From positions 186,001 to 250,000 of the forward strand of contig NW_001799577.1 in assembly GCF_000165425.1 (NCBI RefSeq): DNA of 64,000 nucleotides, written 5' to 3'. The position numbers and the translations under genes are program-made. The notes under the pieces are model-generated. The model made no database searches and was not told the DNA's origin. It saw only the letters and a list, made by a program, of their open reading frames with translations. Below, one piece after another: positions 1 to 12,567 of this stretch. Positions within the stretch are counted from its first letter, which is position 1. Each line of letters begins with the position of its first letter. This DNA is from Paramecium tetraurelia (Eukaryota > Ciliophora > Oligohymenophorea > Peniculida > Parameciidae).

Positions 1-577
1 TTGTTTAAACTAGAGTAGCTATTTCTTCAAATGTTAATAATCTATTCATGTTCATTGGATAGCCCATGTTGTAATGCACCATTTACAACACACACCAATT
101 ATCGACTGGGATCATAAATTAATTTACTCTTGTGTAATCCTGATATTTATTATTAAAAATACATTGAAAACATTGAGCAATTCAGATGGTCTGAGTCCTT
201 TTTCTCCTTTAGCAATGAAAACTTCATAGGATCTTCTCAATTCATTTAATTATTTCCCAGTAACTTAATGTTATTGTGGTAATTCTAGGGTTCGTTCTTT
301 GATATAATCAGTCCAAGCTTAAAATTCTTGTGTTGCTAATTATTTTCTTGTTTCTATTTCTTTTGATTATCTATATTGTTATCTCGTTGGAGTGAGTCTT
401 TTTATTAGATTCTCATAATTGTTGCAATGATATAATCCCTAGCCAAATGGTTGTCTTCCTTCAATTTCTCTCATTTGTAAATGAACTTACTTTACAAATT
501 TTGGCAATTTATCTAAATAGATACTCTAAATTACATGGATTAACAAATTCAATCAAGCCCTTTGTTGCTACACTCAT
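1..577 (-). CDS. Hypothetical protein, 3' part outside the window
   Basis: The minus strand reads MSVATKGLIEFVNPCN from 577 and later REIEGRQPFGQGLYHCNN, then a charged helical stretch and SYEVFIAKGEKGLRPSELL, with many TAA/TAG glutamines. A 23-nt intron (GTATTTTTAATAATAAATATCAG on the minus strand, about 146-168) joins LLNVFN to DYTRVNQ. A second intron near 465-500 is needed to connect the first exon, but its ends are ambiguous. The RPSELLNVFND stretch is faintly EF-hand-like; I do not recognise the family. The gene runs off the left edge. Its start lies 44 bp from the start of the divergent LMBR1 gene. Confidence 0.65.
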
Positions 578-621
578 TTAATTTTTAATTAAAATTTTAT
601 ACTTTTACATTCTGAATCGAC

Positions 622-2222
622 ATGGATGTGTTTTTAATAATAATAATATGCGTTCTGGGATTGCTATTGATGTACGTGAACATATATCTACTTGCTTTAT
701 ATTGCCATCCTGAAGATGGTGGATTCGGATCAACATTATTTTGTAAAATAGTTGTTGTACTGGGATTAAGCCTTTCTTGGTGCTAAACATTGATGTTAAC
801 TTTGGATGTTACTAATGAAAGAGAATAATAAGGCTTGGACATGCATTTATGCTGGATAATCATTTATATATCAGTATTTGTAATGCTGGTATTACTGATA
901 CCTCTTGCCATTTTTTATTATGAATCAGACGATGAAAAACCAATTGTAATAATTAACATTATCTAAGTGTCAAAGAATAAGCTTAACAATAGTTTAAGAA
1001 TTTATGGTCCTTGTATTTGCTTTCTTAACTATTTTCTTAACCTATTTCTGGTTAAGAGATGCCTTAGTACCTGTTACTGTTTAAGTATAAGATGCGGCAC
1101 TCCAATTCGAATCAAGTGAGATCGATCTTAACATTGATACCTTTACAATAACCGAAGAAAAACAGGATCACATTGCTACAACTATCGATCCAATCACATT
1201 TACTATCGGATTGATGTGCTTCCTTGGTTATTTCTTCTTAATTTTATATGGAGGCATTGGCATGGTTGCTTTGCCTTTAGACCTTGTGTGCTCATATGGA
1301 ACAAGACCAGTTTTTGTATTTATTATATAATACTCTAGAAAAGTGCTTCTTAAGCGACAGAAAAAAAAAATAGATTAAAAAGATTAGTAGCCTAGATGAT
1401 TGGTTATGCCAAATAATTAAGAGACATGGAGAAAGATGTGAAATGTGCAACTGGATGGTGGTCAAGAAGGAAATAAAATACTAAAGTAGAAAAAAGATAT
1501 TAGAAATTGGTTTCTGCAGTTAGTGAACTAGAAGAAGAATTTGAAATATTTTTGCTAGAATTAGATATTGGTAATGCCAATCCATTAGTTTACATTTTTA
1601 AATTGTTATTAGGAATTGTCTTATTCATCATTACATTAGCTTGGCTATTACACCTATTATTGTATGTAATAATAACCGTTGATGGAATCCCATTTTCCCC
1701 TTGGTTAAATAAGCTGTTTATATAATTAGATATTTATAATGTGGCATTTCTTTCTGTGTTTTTCTTTGGATTGTTTACACTTTATTTATTATGGTGTGTC
1801 ACCAAAGGAAATTTAGTATTTTCAATGCCATGGATTTTCAAATTTCATCCAATGAAGTAATCAAAATTTGTATTATTAGAATAAATGAAACTTGGATGAA
1901 CTCATTTTTATTCAACATTGTTCTGATTTTGATCAGTTCAGTTGCATTGTGCCACTTTAGTACTTGTGTCTTCTCTTAATATACGAGATTAACAACTGTA
2001 GATTTACTATTCGGAACTCAAATCAAATATCTGAAGATCTTTAGTTGGGCCTTTGAAAATAAAGTATTTGAATATTCTTTATTTTCTTGGACCATACTTG
2101 CAGGAATTATTCAAATGATCATGAAATGCAGAAAACCAAAATTACTTGATTAAATAGATTAAAAGAAGAAAAATTTGAAAGGAAACTACGAAATTGAATT
2201 AAAAGAACTATTTCTGAAATGA
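622..2222 (+). CDS. LMBR1-domain multipass membrane protein
   Basis: About 510 residues after removal of three introns (946-967, 1316-1338, 1857-1879; 22, 23, 23 nt). The N-terminus is a membrane helix followed by YVNIYLLALYC, LGLSLSWCQTLMLTLDVTNE and LIPLAIFYYESDDE, the signature of the LMBR1 family (LMBRD1 cobalamin exporter and lipocalin-receptor relatives). The third exon has the family's cytosolic coiled loop (QMIGYAKQLRDMEKDVK), and further helices follow near NSFLFNIVLILI. Family members sit in lysosomal or plasma membranes; which ligand this one handles cannot be told. The start is the first ATG of an uninterrupted frame. It is divergent from the gene on its left. Confidence 0.88.
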
Positions 2223-2457
2223 ATATTATTATAATTAATTTTCAAATTAAAGTCCGTTTGTTTCAGCATATTTCTATTTTGATTATTCAAAACAGAATTT
2301 GCAAAGCAATAAAAATTTTAACTTTTTATCTCATTTTCTTAATCTACTTTATTTTATCAAATAAAATATAGATCTATCATTTATTTTATAAAGTGATATT
2401 TAAAAAAACTATATGATTATTTATAAATATCTTAATGACTTGATATGAACTGATAAA

Positions 2458-4855
2458 TCAGATATAAAATAGGACTTTTTACTTAACAAGGTCTGGTAAC
2501 GGTAGAAACTTGACTTGATCTCTATCATCATAGTTATCTCCAATGAAGTTGCAAAGACAATGAGCATATCTAACAGGAGCAGGGATTTTAATAGAGCCTG
2601 TGAAGTTGTAGAATAACCAGCACAATTTAAATGTCAAAACTTTGATGTCATCATCAAGACCTAGAATAAGAATAATAAGGTACCTGCTTGGTCTGAGTGA
2701 ATGATTTTATATAAGGAAGGAGTAACAGTTCCTTGTCTGGTTACTTGTGAAATTAAATAAAAGTTGGGGTTGGATTGTTCAACGACTTTAGGGTTGTCAA
2801 CACATGTTCCTGGTTAAGGATTATCTGGTCTGGCATTTCCACCAGTGTAGAATTTGGCTGAGACTCTCTTATTGCAGACAACTACTGAGATTTTAGTATC
2901 TGTAATTTGTAATTCCTCCAAGGCTTATTTGTATTATGGCAATTCATTAGCGAGTACTACAGCCTATTACCCATCACCAACACCATCTCTATAAATAATA
3001 ACCAATTTTGGAAAGATTCCATTCTATTCTTTGAAGGCTAGAAGAGAAGCTTTGAAAACCGATTAAAGATGCTAGCTGAATTCTCCAGATGTAACAACTT
3101 GAGAATAATATCTACTCAAGTTTCTATCAACAGTGCTGCAGAAGGCTAATTGATTTTTTCTACCACTTTTGACAAAACAATCAGTTCCACAAATCATAGT
3201 GGGTTGATTTTAAAAGGTTAGTGGTAAACTATCAATTGCCCATGGAGTGCCTCCAACTTTAGCATTGAGTTGGATTAATATTTTATTAACAATTGATCTT
3301 GTATTCTTTGCTAGTGTTTTTTCAACAACCACTTAGGATGCGCAACCAAACTTTTGCATAGATATTTTCTTAGCTGTTTTATACAATCTTGCTTTCTTCT
3401 TTTATCCTGGTAGAAGGAACAATAAGAATCCTACTTTGGCTTTATTGGCTTCAGCTTATTTTTAAAAGCCATCAAGAACTCTTTCTAAATCTTCATCTCT
3501 GTCTTATTCAATAGGGAATACTTTGGGAGCCATGAAAGCCTAAAATTTAAAGTCATTGCAGGCAGCTTAAAAGTTTTGCATTAAGGAATCCATAGTTTAT
3601 TGTCCAGTTTTCTTATTGTAAATGATACCCAAAATAAGTTATTGAGGAGGAGTTGAAAACATTTAGGTTTAAGTTTGTCTATCTAAATTTGTTTAAGGAC
3701 TTGATAGATCTAATTTTAATCCATTTCCCATCAACATGTTTCCTGGGTGGATTCTTCTGGCAGGAACATCCATACTTCCTGGGTTAATTTCTACTCCCCA
3801 CTCTTTGAATATTTATCTCTTAGTTCCAGCTTTTTTGTTGACAATTTCAGTGTTGGCTAATTGATTGGCAAATTCTTAAGCCATCTTCATTCTTTAATCA
3901 GCTCCTGGTTTGGTAACAACAGCTAAATTCTTCATGGCATTGAAATCCTAAGATTATTATAAAATTAAGTACGTTTCTAATGGCATCAGTTAATCCTGTC
4001 AATTAGCACAATTATGGAATCAAATGAATAGTTTTTTCTGTTTTATCTTATTTGCTTCTTACAGTAGCTCTGATTAATGGTTAATTTCCATCGACTTTCA
4101 CTTTATATCTTTATTCATAATATTAAGCAAAAGAAATGGTTTCACCTTTCTCATTTGTAAATGTGCTAGCTGGTTTGAGATTAACATCAACTGCTTCTAC
4201 TTTATAGAACTTTTTGTTGTAAGTAGTCATAACAATCTAATCTTGGATGCAAGATGGATTTCTAGTTTAATTCAATTCTTCTAAGGCAGATCTATATCTG
4301 AGCATTTTGAATGCACAATCAATAACCAAAGTGGGATTCTAAGCTCCTCCTTCTCCTGGTCTAAAAATGCATTCTACACCTGGCCAAATCTATAGATATA
4401 AACAATTTTCTTACTTCTAAATTTTAGTCCTTAAATTACTGTGCTCGACTGGACCAAAAGAGTTTCTATCCTTTGTTTCCCACAGAAACCATTTGTAATT
4501 GACTTCTGATCACTTATTTAAAGAGTCTTGAGATGATGATATTCAGATCAGCTTTATTTTCGATCTTTCCTACTAGTTTAAGAGTTGCAGTGTCTTGATT
4601 AGTCTCATTACCACTCAATGAGCCTAATACTAATCCATTATCGGCCTCTTGGATTAGTTTTGGTGAATAAATGTTCTAGTTCAAGCTCATAAATAGGATC
4701 AATTAGGTTTGGAGTTGAGGTCTGAATTTCTTGAGTGCCTCGCTGACTTTCTCTGGGGAGGAATCAGTTATTTCTAGTTTGTATTGGTAAACTGGTCTTG
4801 ATGGGTTCAATCTCATCTCATGGAAGTTTGCTTTGAGTTAAATATTTTGGAACAT
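2458..4855 (-). CDS. Piwi-family Argonaute (Ptiwi-type)
   Basis: A 774-residue Argonaute with three introns (4390-4414, 3948-3972, 2661-2683). The PAZ region shows FYKVEAVDVNLKPASTF and LIPELCQLTGLTD. The PIWI domain shows GGTPWAIDSLPL, MICGTDCF (first catalytic Asp), FPKLVIIYRDGVGDGQ (second Asp) and the C-terminal PVRYAHCLCNFIG with the catalytic His. Slicer residues therefore look intact. In Paramecium, Piwi proteins carry scnRNAs in DNA elimination or siRNAs in silencing; the sequence alone does not say which. The end is 17 residues past the usual core, finishing KVLFYI, compatible with the hydrophobic Piwi C-terminus. It is convergent with the LMBR1 gene and separated from it by about 235 bp. 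Confidence 0.93.
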
Positions 4856-5359
4856 TTTGAATTATATACATTTATTACTTTGGTTGAATTACTTCATATA
4901 ATCATTTTACAAAAATTAAGCTAAACTCATTAGTGTGAGTCATAAGTTTAGTACAATTTATGTTCGAAATTAATTTATAAAATTTATAATTAATTCACTT
5001 CATATATTATATTATTAACCTAAACTACTAGTATAAAACTTTTGGGTTTTGATTGGTTTGGTAAGGAAATGGTGAAATGGTATTAATTGTATTAAAATGA
5101 TGTGTGTATATGTTATAAATGAGCATAAGTTTGAAAAAATATTGGTTATAAGAACAATCTTTTATTTTATTATTGCAATCCGTATACAAAAATTATAATT
5201 ATTGTAAAATGAACATTAAATTATATTATATGTTTAACAGTGATATACAATTTAAATATTTCCAATCAGATTTTATCAAGAATCAGAAATGTTAACAATA
5301 TAGTTCTTTAAATTAACTATATATAGAATGAAATTATAAAATAAATTAATTTCTATTCA
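4856..5359. other. AT-rich divergent intergenic region
   Basis: Just over 500 bp between the starts of the Piwi gene and the coiled-coil gene. It is strongly A+T-rich with short homopolymers and no frame that joins convincingly to either neighbour. It presumably holds both promoters; no motif I would name is visible. Confidence 0.5.
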
Positions 5360-7172
5360 ATGTCGACCTCCAAATCTATCATCGATGAGACCTATATCAA
5401 TGTTCATCTGAAAGGAGGCAATCTTCATTCGGAATTACTGCACATAGAGGCATCTTTCAACAAAGGTATTTAGGCGATTTAATTAAGGATAATTTAAGGG
5501 ATAATCAATTCCATTGAGATGTCAATGGTTTAACATCACCAAGGATTAGGATTTTGTGGAAATAGAGGATGTATCGGGACAATTCTATCAACCTTGTATT
5601 TTAGACATTGATACTAAGTAAATTCTGCAATAATCCTTTAAGAATTATGGTCCAAGCAATCCCGATTTTGGACTTTGAATATAATGGCATGCCCTTAGTG
5701 GCTGAAACCAATTTCTTGCAGGCTGATTCCAAAATCTTTGATTTAGTAGATTATCACATTATCATTAGGTTAATTAAGCATTCAATGAGGGAGAGATGCA
5801 ATTGAATTGTAAATTGGAAAATATCCAACCTCAAGATGATAACCAACCCTTTACAGATCTTAACTTACCTTAGATATGCACTTTGATTGCCAATGATCAA
5901 GGGTTGATGTTTAAGACTGATTAAAATAAGATGTTGTTCAATATCGAAAAGTACTAACTCAAGATTATTAAGAAAAATAACAATTAGATTGAAATCTTCA
6001 ATTAAAATATTAAACTATTAGTAGCATTAACAAATAATATCGTTCGAGATGCCATTTTTCAATTTAGCAAAACATTAAAATCAAAAAAAACTCATTTAAG
6101 TGACACAGCCTAATTGTATGTAACACTCTCTGATTATGAATAAAAGTTGACTTAAAAGGACAATGAAATTTCATAACTATAGGAAATCAAGCAAAAACTG
6201 ACCAAAAATCTTAATGAACTTTAATCTTAGTGCAATTTAAATAACAAAAAAATCGAATCAAATGATAAATAATTAGCACAACAGAATTTACAAGTGTAAA
6301 ATAAGGACAAAGAAATATATAATTTAAAATAATAGATTGATAAGTTGGATGGAAAAACTTAAATATTTATATAAGAAATTAAAGTGTTGAAGAGTTAAGT
6401 AATCTTATTAGAAAGCACAAATAAAAAGTTCTAACTTGAAATAGATGAATTAAAGAAGAATCAACACTAAAATTAAGATGAAATACGCGAAATGTTTTAT
6501 AAAGAAAAACTAGATAGCTTAAAATAACAAAATGATGTATAATTATATCTATTTAGAGAAATGCACAAAGGAAAATCAATAATGGCAACTCATTAATGAT
6601 TAGTTAATGAAAGAAATAAAAAAACTAGAAAGCAACAACATGCTTATTCTAGAAGAGAAAGAACTAATTTAAAATGAATTGAATAGTCTCAAAAAAAAAT
6701 ATGAGAGCTTGTTATAAGAAATTGAACTTAACTAAAAGAAAGAGAAATCAGACATCTCCTCTGAAGTAATGATTGTATTATAGACCTTAGAGTGATGTTC
6801 AGTCAAATAAATAATCTGAAATCATTATTAGCAATTCAATTGTTTAGAATAACAACAATGGTTCTTAGGATGAAATTAAAAGGTTGAAAATTACTATTAA
6901 TAACTTGGAAGCTACTATTAAGAAGTAAGAAAGGTGATAAATTTTAGTTTGAAATGTGATTATGAATAGGATATGCTTAAGTTAACAAATAAACACTTTT
7001 TAAAGAGCAATACTTCTCAAGAAATATAGATGTTGCAGAAATTAGTAAGAATGAAGAATAATATTAGGCTAATTCTTTGGCTGAAAGTCTATCAGATAAA
7101 GAATAAGCTTTATAAACTTAGAGAAACATTAATCGAGAACTACTGAATAAACTATCTGAATACACGAAGTGA
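5360..7172 (+). CDS. C2-like N-terminus plus long coiled coil
   Basis: Splicing seven short introns (20-25 nt) gives one 549-residue frame. The N-terminus, MSTSKSIIDETYINVHLKGG then RCQWFNITKDQDFVEIEDVSGQFY, looks like a beta-sandwich of the NT-C2 kind. From about residue 180 on it is a near-continuous coiled coil rich in Gln, Asn, Glu and Lys, ending KLSEYTK. Exon length is an exact multiple of three, which supports the splice set. Proteins of this build often sit at basal bodies or membranes in ciliates, but that is only analogy; the function is unknown. Confidence 0.75.
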
Positions 7173-7210
7173 TTAGGGGGAATAAATGCATTGATTAATA
7201 TTTATTATAT

Positions 7211-9198
7211 TCATTATTATTTAGGTGTTAATCTAAAATACTTATTTTGCAAAACTAAGGGAAGATGTGATTTAAACGAATTAGAATTAAATCTATCTAT
7301 TTGCCCAAATTTAGATGATTTGGGACTTGTTTATAATTATCTAGAAGTTGTTGAATGTATTCTTCTGGTTAATGTGCTTTCGGTAGGATATTTCTTTAAC
7401 CAATTTTGAGAACTATCCTAAAACTGATCCATGCTTTTTTTGATATCTTTTATATTGAATTGTTATTATTCTTTATTTTAGTTCTCTTCTTCTTCGTTGA
7501 AATTACTCTTTATTATAGGCTACGATGCAAATAATTTTGATAGAACATTGCTTATATGTACATTTAACTTAGGAGAGTCATGAGACATCATTTCTGTTTT
7601 TGGTCTTTGTTCAAATGAATTTTTTATGGTTTTAGAACCTTTCTTAGAAACCAAATTAATTTACTGCTCAGTTCTTTATCTTCTATGTTTTTGAGATTCA
7701 TATAATTAAGTCAGTAATGTACTATAATTCATTTCATATTTAGGAGGTTGCAAAGTTAAGGTAAGTTCTCTAATTTTTTTATCAACACACTATTTTTTAC
7801 TACCGACTTTAGAAACGAAAGTTTTATTGCGTACTAAAACTTTAGATTCCAGATCTTCATCAGTTAATAATTTTGGATTAAGTTATTCTTTGATTTAAGT
7901 TTTTTGAAGAATGGATTATTTCTCTGTTTAATCTATAAAATTCTTTTCATATGCTTTAATCTGTGCCAGAGCCTATTTTAGTTTATCGTCATTTAAGGAG
8001 TTCAGACTTTGCAATAATGGTGGGTCATTCTATAAGACTCTTAAGAAATCTCTTTTGGAGACAGAATACACAGTGTTGGATTCAAAAGTGGATATAAAAC
8101 TAAATTATCTACATAAGTCTTATTATTTTAATATTTCTAATTCTCCGAACATCTCGCCAGCACCAACAAATTTTAATGTCATACTTGACTTTTTGTCTCC
8201 AATGACAAGGTTTCCATATTTCTTTTTCTGATAGAGCATATCTATTTTGTCAGAATTAGATAGACTTGGTTTAGAGTATGCAAAGCGATCTTTCAATTTT
8301 TATAGATCATCTTAAGAACTATTCTCTTCAATTTCTTATGTTATTCTTAAAGTCTTAACTGCCTTGAATAATCATAAATTATTAATACTTTGAATTAACC
8401 AGTTTATATAAAATAGACTTCATTTGAAGGATCACCTTCTTTGAAAATAGTGTGATTAAGTCGATATTTATTTTATTTAATTACATCGAATAGAGATTTA
8501 ATACTCGTAAACTTCCAATCTCTAAAAATACTCAATTTAGCAAACTCTTCAAAATACATTTATCTTTGTTGGTTAATCTTAGTTTGAATAAATTAGGATT
8601 ACCACAGTTTTTTTGATAACCATATAATCTTCAGCTTCCAAGACTGCCAGATGAGTTGGAAGTATGGCCTTCACAGAGGCAGAACGAGGCTCGTTATTCT
8701 CAAGTGCTAACTCTCCAAAGCCCTATCCATCTTACAATTAGATTAATTCTTTATCTTAAAATTCCTCTTAGACTAATAATCTTTTATGGATAGATACCCT
8801 TCCTTATAAGATAATATAGAAGGTAGTACCAACATCCCCTTGAAATGAAATTTATTAATACCTTCTCGAAACAATGTTTGACCATAAGAAAGATATGTAT
8901 AGCTCATTTTTCTTAAACATCTTTCCCATAATAAGGGACCTTGATCTTTCTCTACTAATTTTTAGAAATAGTCTATATGAATAGTAGCTTTTTTAAGGAT
9001 TTCTATTTCCGATTGAGTTCTGTGATAAGATGATTTAGTGAGGATGATGCAGAGAATACCAAATATTTACTCCTATGTCAAAGTTTCATAAAGGGATTGG
9101 TCTTGTTCCATTTGGAGAATGTATTATTTGAGTTTTTTGTTTTCTTATTCTTTTAGAGCTTGTGTATTTAATGAGTTTTTGCGAATAAATTTATTCAT
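7211..9198 (-). CDS. Cyclic-nucleotide-binding-domain protein
   Basis: A 637-residue protein with three introns (8839-8861, 8578-8602, 8363-8388). The first CNB domain reads TTFYIILQGRVSIHK, GQGFGELALENNEPRSASVKA, the phosphate-binding cassette with Gly-Glu and Arg. A second domain begins TIFKEGDPSNEVYFIQTG and has AGEMFGELE but lacks a clear Arg after it, so only the first site looks able to bind cAMP or cGMP. No kinase domain or channel helices are seen. The tail is polar and Ser/Gln-rich. It resembles the large ciliate set of stand-alone CNB proteins; the partner is unknown. Its ATG is 36 bp from the divergent zinc-finger gene. Confidence 0.85.
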
Positions 9199-9234
9199 TA
9201 TTATTTTAATAAGCAGGAAATTGGAAAATCCACA

Positions 9235-10291
9235 ATGAAGTGTCAGCAAACACCAACTCGTTTTCCAAAAATTAATTAATTTGAGACTCAATTCTCCCAT
9301 TTGTCATTGAGTAATTTCTAAGAATAAAAACAAAATCCTACCATTTGCAAAGGAATGTTGAGTATGATTAATCCTAAACCTCCTTGCGAAAATAAGAAAA
9401 TAAAGCAGACTAGTATATATGTTAACGAATAGGCCAATTTGAATAGAAAGCGCATTGTTTAAAGAGATGTCCAAAGGAAGAAGGCACTAGTTTTGACTTA
9501 GATTTGGCAGTCTTCAAAATACGCCCTTGTCAAAGGGAGTGCGAGCATAATCATAAGCAATGTCCATATTTCCATTCAGAAGGTGACTTGAGAAGACCAG
9601 GGACATATTATAAAGCAGAATTGTGTCCTTTTAAAGTAGAATAAAAAGAGTGTCCTCATGGTTATAGTTGTTGTAAAGCACATAATCAATACGAATTGTT
9701 ATATTAAGAAGACAATTATCGAAAACTATTTTGTCCCTAACCTTAAAATTGTTGTTTTGGCATGTATTGTCCTTATGCTCATTTTGAAAAGGACATCAAA
9801 TGTGAATTGATTCATCTCTATTAACATGATCAGGATTATTATATGTTTCATTACAAAACCATAGCATGTCCATACGCACTTTTTAATCACAATTTAGTAA
9901 TCTATAATTTAATTAGGTCAACTTGTGATTATTATCATAATGAGAGTGATAAACGTAGGAGAGTACAAGATATCTCTTATTAACCTTAATAGTGTCCAAA
10001 TTGGATGTAAAATAAGGGTTGTTCTAATGAATGCTCATCTTGTCATTCTATCTTTGAATATTATTTTCATCCTCATATGTATAAAACCTTTGAATGTACT
10101 TAGTAAAATTGTAATCGAGATATCTGCCCAGGATATCATGATGAAAAGGATTTCAGGTGAAATTTTGTTAATATAATTAAAGACAGCTAAATCCATTAGT
10201 TAGAAATGGGATAATGAAAATAGTGCCTAAGAATAGATTTGAAGAGAAACAACCAAAAACATAAATCAAGTTCCCAAGTATATATTAATGA
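9235..10291 (+). CDS. CCCH zinc-finger protein, TZF/Unkempt-like
   Basis: 336 residues, two introns (9413-9432, 20 nt; and about 10155-10180, 26 nt starting GTGAAA). The middle carries CCCH fingers: FKIRPCQRECEHNHKQCPYFH followed by a finger with CPHGYSCCKAH and another with CCFGMYCPYAH, with repeats of C-x-C-x-H further on (CDYYH, CSSCHS, CPGYH). The opening FKxRPC...CPxxH matches the plant tandem zinc finger and Unkempt families, which bind RNA. A role in mRNA control is inferred from the family. Three or four fingers are spread along the protein, more than the usual pair. Confidence 0.85.
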
Positions 10292-10336
10292 ACTATTTTC
10301 CAAATTTATATACTCTTTATAATTTAAATAAATTTT

Positions 10337-11170
10337 ATGTCATTCTGTTAAGAGTAATTTTTTATTAATATGTGAAGACCCAAAGTTGACTGTCAATACC
10401 TGAAATCTATTTTAAAAAACCTTGATAACAGATTAAATACATTAGAGAATTCTAGTCAGAATTGTCAATAGCAATATCATCAAGTTTTGGATAAATTTAA
10501 TTAGGAATTAGTCATCCCTAAACTCAAACTAAATAAAATACAAATTGGATTTAGCGAAAACAATAATGTCCCTTAAAAGAAAGTCTTGGTGACTTTCGGA
10601 AACAAAGAGAATTTCAGAACCGACAATTGTGACCATGTAGGAGACAAAATAGATTAGACTACTCTTACTATTAACTAAGTCTCTCTTCAAGATAAAACTA
10701 TAGCATCTTAAAATTAGATGGGATAATAATTGCAATAGCCATAATAACAAGATTACAAATCTAACAATATTAATAAATAAACTAAACTCAAATTAGTCAA
10801 ACAGGATTCCAATCTGATCCAACCCATATTCTCAAAGAAGACCTCTGATTAATAATCAATAGGGACTAAATTTTACACTCGAAATAATTCTATACAATCG
10901 ACTCCTGTTAGATAGATTGGTTATCATTCTTCATTGGGAACTTCACCATTAAGAAGAAAGAATTCTTAAAAAAATAGTGACTTATTTATCAATTCATTGT
11001 AAATTGATGATATGATGCAAGGTCAAAGCAAGTTTCTCAAATATTTTCAATAAAATTATGGATCACTAAAATAATCCAAGAATTATGATAATACAGCGAA
11101 CAAGACTAGAACTTCTTTCAAATCTCAAAATGCGAGAGCCTTGGCTGATGCCTAGATTATACAAATATGA
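10337..11170 (+). CDS. Asn/Gln/Ser-rich hypothetical protein
   Basis: 269 residues after a 24-nt intron (10354-10377) that links a short first exon, MSFCQE, to PKVDCQYLKSILKNLDNRLN. A short N-terminal helix is followed by low-complexity Asn, Gln and Ser with SP sites (SLGTSPLRRKNS). No known domain. The start is set by the only ATG that splices into the frame. It lies about 100 bp before the trichocyst gene on the same strand. Confidence 0.65.
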
Positions 11171-11268
11171 TTTTCATTTTATTCGCTTTTTCAAATTACT
11201 TAATTTAATGACAATTCAATTTTTGTTTAATAAAGCAATTTAGTAAAAACGATTTATTTATTAAAATA

Positions 11269-12525
11269 ATGAAAAGTATAGTAGCCATAACATTAGTTCT
11301 GTGTCTCCTTTCAAATCAAGTTTTGTCTAAAAAACATAACTAAGATGAAGAACATTCAGCATTTGAAAAAAGTACCATCTTATTATTAAAACAAGGCCAT
11401 AAAAAACTAGCTCTCTCCGATGATCCAGCCTATGGAAAATTAGAAGAAATTCAAGATCATCCACTTGGATCTAAGATTCTTTAAACCATTGCTCTTCAAT
11501 TAAGAGGCAACGAATCATTAAGTGCTGTTAGCAAATTATTGAATGATTTGAAAGGTGATCTTGAGGTACTTTATATACTCTATTCAAGGGCAAACAAATC
11601 GATGCTGATAACGAAAGAGCCCAAATTGGATCACAATGCAAAAAAGATCTTTAAAATTATAGTCAAAGAATTAGTTTGTCAATCAATGAAATCAAGGATG
11701 CCGAATTCAAAGCCAAAAGATTGAATGAAGCAATCGCTGTCTATCAAGCTGAAATCAATGAAAAGGCCAGATAAATCAAAGTCTTCTAAGCCAAAGATGA
11801 TACCTTAAGAGATATTAGAAGACAAGACAATTTAGATTTCTCAACCAGAACCACCTAAATGAAGGAGATGATCCAAGCCTTTGAAGTCATCTTGCCAAAA
11901 CTCCATTAAGTTTGGGATGTAGCTGCAGCTCACAAAGCTGGTTCCTTCATTGAAGAAGAAGCCATCAACGAAGCTTTAGTTCAATTGGCTAAGATTGGTG
12001 AAGAAAATCCAATCACTGCTATGGTTGCATTGACATCCACCTTAGAACCAACTGCAGTTTAGACCTTAATTGAAAAAATGGAAGCCATCAGAGATTCTAT
12101 CAAAGAAAGTATCTAAGCTGAAGAAGAAGCTGAAGCCAAGAATGCCAGAGTATGATCCTCATATTTATATATTTCTAGGACACCGACACCATTTTGGCAG
12201 CTATTTTCAATGCTATTGAAAGCTTGACCAGAGAGAAAGCAAGTGATGAGGAAGCATTATAAGAGACCATCAGAAACAGAGACATTCAAGACAAGAGAAG
12301 CAGAGATGCTCATGCTGTATCATATTATTCTATCATTAGGAATTCAATGCTGCTAAGAATGGAAACTAATAAAGAAACCAATAATGCCAAGAATACGAAT
12401 TATAATATCAATAAAATACCATTGAAAGAGATAAATAAGTCGCCATCATTAAGGATGTTTAAAACATCATAGCCACCAAAATAGAAGTTGTTACGTGCTT
12501 TGTTGAGGAAAACAATTTATTTTGA
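11269..12525 (+). CDS. Trichocyst matrix protein precursor
   Basis: 393 residues with three introns (11566-11588, 12150-12178, 12317-12339). A signal peptide, MKSIVAITLVLCLLSNQVLS, is followed by a propeptide-like region and two helical coiled-coil blocks, with NYSQRISLSINEIKDAEF, VWDVAAAHKAGSFIEEEA and LEPTAVQTLIEKMEAIRDSI. This architecture and wording are those of the Paramecium trichocyst matrix proteins, which are proteolytically processed, packed as a crystal in secretory granules and expand on discharge. The multigene family is co-expressed on trichocyst regeneration; no regulatory motif is evident here. The end, CFVEENNLF, is intact. Confidence 0.9.
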
Positions 12526-12567
12526 TATGAATTATATTACAATCATACAATTATAGAAAATTCCTCA

